Shown here piece after piece: positions 30,706 to 32,076 of a DNA stretch of 32,076 nt (positions within the stretch are counted from its first letter, which is position 1; every line of letters begins with the position of its first letter). The notes beneath the pieces were generated by a model, which ran no database searches, was not told the DNA's origin, and saw only the letters and a list, made by a program, of their open reading frames with translations. The stretch comes from a virus. The position numbers were made by a program, and so were the translations under genes. The stretch lies in the IMG/VR virus record IMGVR_UViG_3300002144_000328, positions 1 through 32,076 of that record; one strand, given 5' to 3'.

Positions 30706-30972
30706 TTTACCTTTCTTCAAAAAGGCAGGCTTATCATCGTCTTCATCTTCATCTTCGTCGTCATCTTCGTCGTCGTCCATGTCATCTTCATCTTCGTCGT
30801 CCATGTCATCTTCATCTTCGTCTTCATCTTTAGCTTTTTTAGCTTCCATGATTTCGAGATACTTTTCTTCAAGACGATCTTGAATGCGTGATTCGATTTC
30901 TTCTGCAAATGCGTCCTTCATTTCTAGTGGACGACCTGCCATTGCTTCTGCAACGATTTTCTCTAAAGACAT
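30703..30972 (-). CDS. Acidic prohead-core-like protein (gp67-like), 89 aa
   Basis: The N-terminus SLEKIVAEAMAGRPLEMKDAF and ESRIQDRLEEKYLEIMEAKK resemble the helical start of T4-type small prohead core proteins, followed by a tract of almost pure Asp and Glu (about residues 49-80) and a basic end. Such proteins fill the prohead scaffold and are cleaved. Family is inferred from composition and layout. A 24-bp perfect tandem duplication (30774-30821) codes for eight repeated residues of the acidic tract. ATG 30972 with AAAGGAG. Confidence 0.55.
   Translation of the reverse strand: MSLEKIVAEAMAGRPLEMKDAFAEEIESRIQDRLEEKYLEIMEAKKAKDEDEDEDDMDDEDEDDMDDDEDDDEDEDEDDDKPAFLKKGK
30774..30821 (-). repeat. 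24-bp perfect tandem duplication in the acidic gene
   Basis: Two identical 24-bp units (30774-30797, 30798-30821) that keep the frame and double an Asp/Glu/Met octapeptide. Slippage-prone, so acidic-tract length may vary between related phages. Confidence 0.85.
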
Positions 30973-31018
30973 GTTAATCTCCTTTTGTTAAATGTAATTT
31001 AATATGTAGTACTATTTA

Positions 31019-31882
31019 TTATCCAAACATCTTTGCTTGGGTATTCGGACCAACAATGCCGTCTGCTACTAGACCATTAACTTTCTGCCATTTCTTAACA
31101 GAAGTTAATGTTCCGAATCCAAAGTCGCCGTCAGCAGTTAAACCAAGAGCTTTTTGCATTTTAGCAACATCGTCACCTTTATCACCTTTACGAAGTGTGC
31201 GGGCTTCTTGTGATGCTTTTGCGGGATTAGCAGTAGGAGCTTTCGCTACTGATGCGCCACCCAATATAGCTTTTGCGGTTTCATAACGCTTATTTCTATC
31301 ATCTAAACCTATTGTACCACCATTAATCTTTTTTGTCAACCCTAAATTGTCATCTGCATCAGCATATTTTTCAAGCTTATTAGTAGCCCAGAACCAGCAA
31401 GCTGACTCAAGTGCACCTTTTGGAGTAGCTACATATTCTGCTGATTCTTCTGCTGACATTCCGATTGATTTTGCAAATGCTGTATAGTTATTCCGGCCTG
31501 TAAGTTGCTTAATGCCACGGCCCCTAAATCTCCAACCATCACCGGCATTGGTATTGCCCAAGGCACCTTTTGCAGATCTGAATTCATCTTGGTAAACATA
31601 GTTAGCAATCTTTTCAGGTTTGCGCGCATAATCTTTAGCATTTCTTTTTCCTGCTCCAAAATAACGTCCAAATACGCTATTTAATGCTTTTTCTGAATAA
31701 TTAAGGTTTTCTTCTAGCGCAGTAAAGTCCATCGACTCGTGACCACATTGTGCCATAAAACCAGCAATACGATTAGTTGTGTCAATACCATATTTTTCAA
31801 ACATTGGTACTGCAGCATCATACCATGATTCTGGATCTTTGTTCTTCGAAATCATAGCGCTAAATTGTTCTAGTGTAATCAT
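31019..31882 (-). CDS. GH19-type endolysin with C-terminal peptidoglycan-binding domain, 287 aa
   Basis: The catalytic part (1-205) is a glycoside hydrolase 19 / lysozyme-like domain: AGFMAQCGHES with Glu49, ENLNYSEKAL, WRFRGRGIKQLTGRNNY and INGGTIGLDDR. An Ala/Pro linker (about 208-224) leads to a PG_binding_1 domain (LRKGDKGDDVAKMQKALGL to the end, about 228-287). Cleaves the cell wall at lysis. No signal peptide, so it needs a holin. ATG 31882 with GGGAG, 8 nt spacing. Spanin genes follow. Confidence 0.95.
   Translation of the reverse strand: MITLEQFSAMISKNKDPESWYDAAVPMFEKYGIDTTNRIAGFMAQCGHESMDFTALEENLNYSEKALNSVFGRYFGAGKRNAKDYARKPEKIANYVYQDEFRSAKGALGNTNAGDGWRFRGRGIKQLTGRNNYTAFAKSIGMSAEESAEYVATPKGALESACWFWATNKLEKYADADDNLGLTKKINGGTIGLDDRNKRYETAKAILGGASVAKAPTANPAKASQEARTLRKGDKGDDVAKMQKALGLTADGDFGFGTLTSVKKWQKVNGLVADGIVGPNTQAKMFG
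31311..31339 (-). promoter_or_regulatory. Possible sigma70-type promoter inside the endolysin gene
   Basis: TTGACA (31339-31334), 17 bp, TACAAT (31316-31311), inside coding sequence and about 340 bp before the next gene start. Spacing is right, but distance to the next gene makes it weak. Confidence 0.4.
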
Positions 31883-32076
31883 TGTGTTACTCCCATAATA
31901 TCTCTTAATCTTTTCTTTTTCGTAGTCTTGTTTTTGCTAGTCCATTTTTGTTGGCCTGCATTAGACATGTGACCAGCATCCATACCAGCAATATTACCGC
32001 CACTTACGTTATTAGCTGGCTCTTCTTCTAATTCTGGTTTGATATTAATAGCAGATTCAGTAACTTTTTTACCTTT
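31879..32076 (-). CDS. Hypothetical phage protein, C-terminal 65 aa only
   Basis: Open to the window edge. Visible part: an acidic PELEEEP stretch, then NNVSGGNIAGMDAGH and a basic end with KKKRLRDIMG. The short 'NNVSGGNIAGM' piece resembles C-terminal tails that I recall in T4-like virion proteins; the family cannot be fixed from this part. Its stop overlaps the endolysin ATG by ATGA. Confidence 0.65.
   Translation of the reverse strand, partial: KGKKVTESAINIKPELEEEPANNVSGGNIAGMDAGHMSNAGQQKWTSKNKTTKKKRLRDIMGVTQ

Noticed and set aside
1-32076. tRNA genes, CRISPR arrays, insertion sequences, attachment sites
   Set aside because: No cloverleaf with CCA-type end, no regular direct repeats with spacers, and no transposase or terminal inverted repeats were seen by eye; gaps between genes are short.

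Overview
The window is a piece of a lytic, T4-like tailed-phage genome from an AT-rich, probably marine phage. Every supported gene lies on the minus strand. T4-type replication and nucleotide genes (RNase H, DNA ligase, gp61-type primase, dihydrofolate reductase, thymidylate synthase, ribonucleotide reductase alpha and beta, dNMP-kinase-like, glutaredoxin) sit among many small genes joined by ATGA or TAATG overlaps. The host is not shown directly. The alphaproteobacterial-type 5-aminolevulinate synthase (Shemin, C4 route) and an oxygen-dependent HemF point to an aerobic alphaproteobacterium; this is inference.

Layout, in the direction of transcription (from 32076 down to 1). 32076-29325: a lysis block (GH19 endolysin with a peptidoglycan-binding tail, acidic prohead-core-like protein, overlapping inner and outer spanin genes, membrane-tethered coiled coil). 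29323-22096: primase, dhfr, thyA, nrdA, nrdB and then, coupled to nrdB, a 5-aminolevulinate synthase. 22103-18034: small protein, DUF454 membrane protein, RmlB-like dehydratase, methyltransferase, a GT17-sulfotransferase fusion and a coiled coil. 17980-14397: SleB-type hydrolase, metallophosphoesterase, then hemE-hemF-hemC in one overlapping run. 14331-13276: small proteins and a ClpP-like protease. 13214-10771: conserved phage proteins, a short UDP-glucose-dehydrogenase-like enzyme and a TagD-like cytidylyltransferase. 10705-6982: small proteins, phosphomannomutase, HAD phosphatase, class I fructose-bisphosphate aldolase, glutaredoxin. 6894-15: conserved proteins, ATP-dependent ligase, zinc ribbon, GIY-YIG nuclease, kinase, glycosyltransferase, RNase H.

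The outstanding content is tetrapyrrole synthesis: four enzymes of the protoporphyrin/heme route (ALAS, HemC, HemE, HemF), all with recognisable active-site residues. HemB, HemD and the last steps are absent here, so the phage would have to act with host enzymes. The second theme is a sugar and surface-glycan set (FBA, PMM, UGD-like, RmlB-like, TagD-like, GT4, GT17-sulfotransferase, HAD).

Transcription appears to be organised by a repeated, nearly perfect sigma70-type promoter. There are fourteen supported sites, all with TTGACA and exactly 17 bp to a TATAAT-like box, mostly placed at or just after the stop codon of the preceding gene. Many share an upstream AACTG/AACGG extension, and three share a 38-nt block. 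Three TATAAATA sites resemble T4 late promoters. One of them lies at a hairpin that would hide the ribosome binding site of the GIY-YIG nuclease gene, the arrangement known for T4 I-TevI. Nine ATG-initiated small or end-truncated genes and start corrections were found by reading overlaps and ribosome binding sites. No tRNA, CRISPR or insertion sequence was seen.
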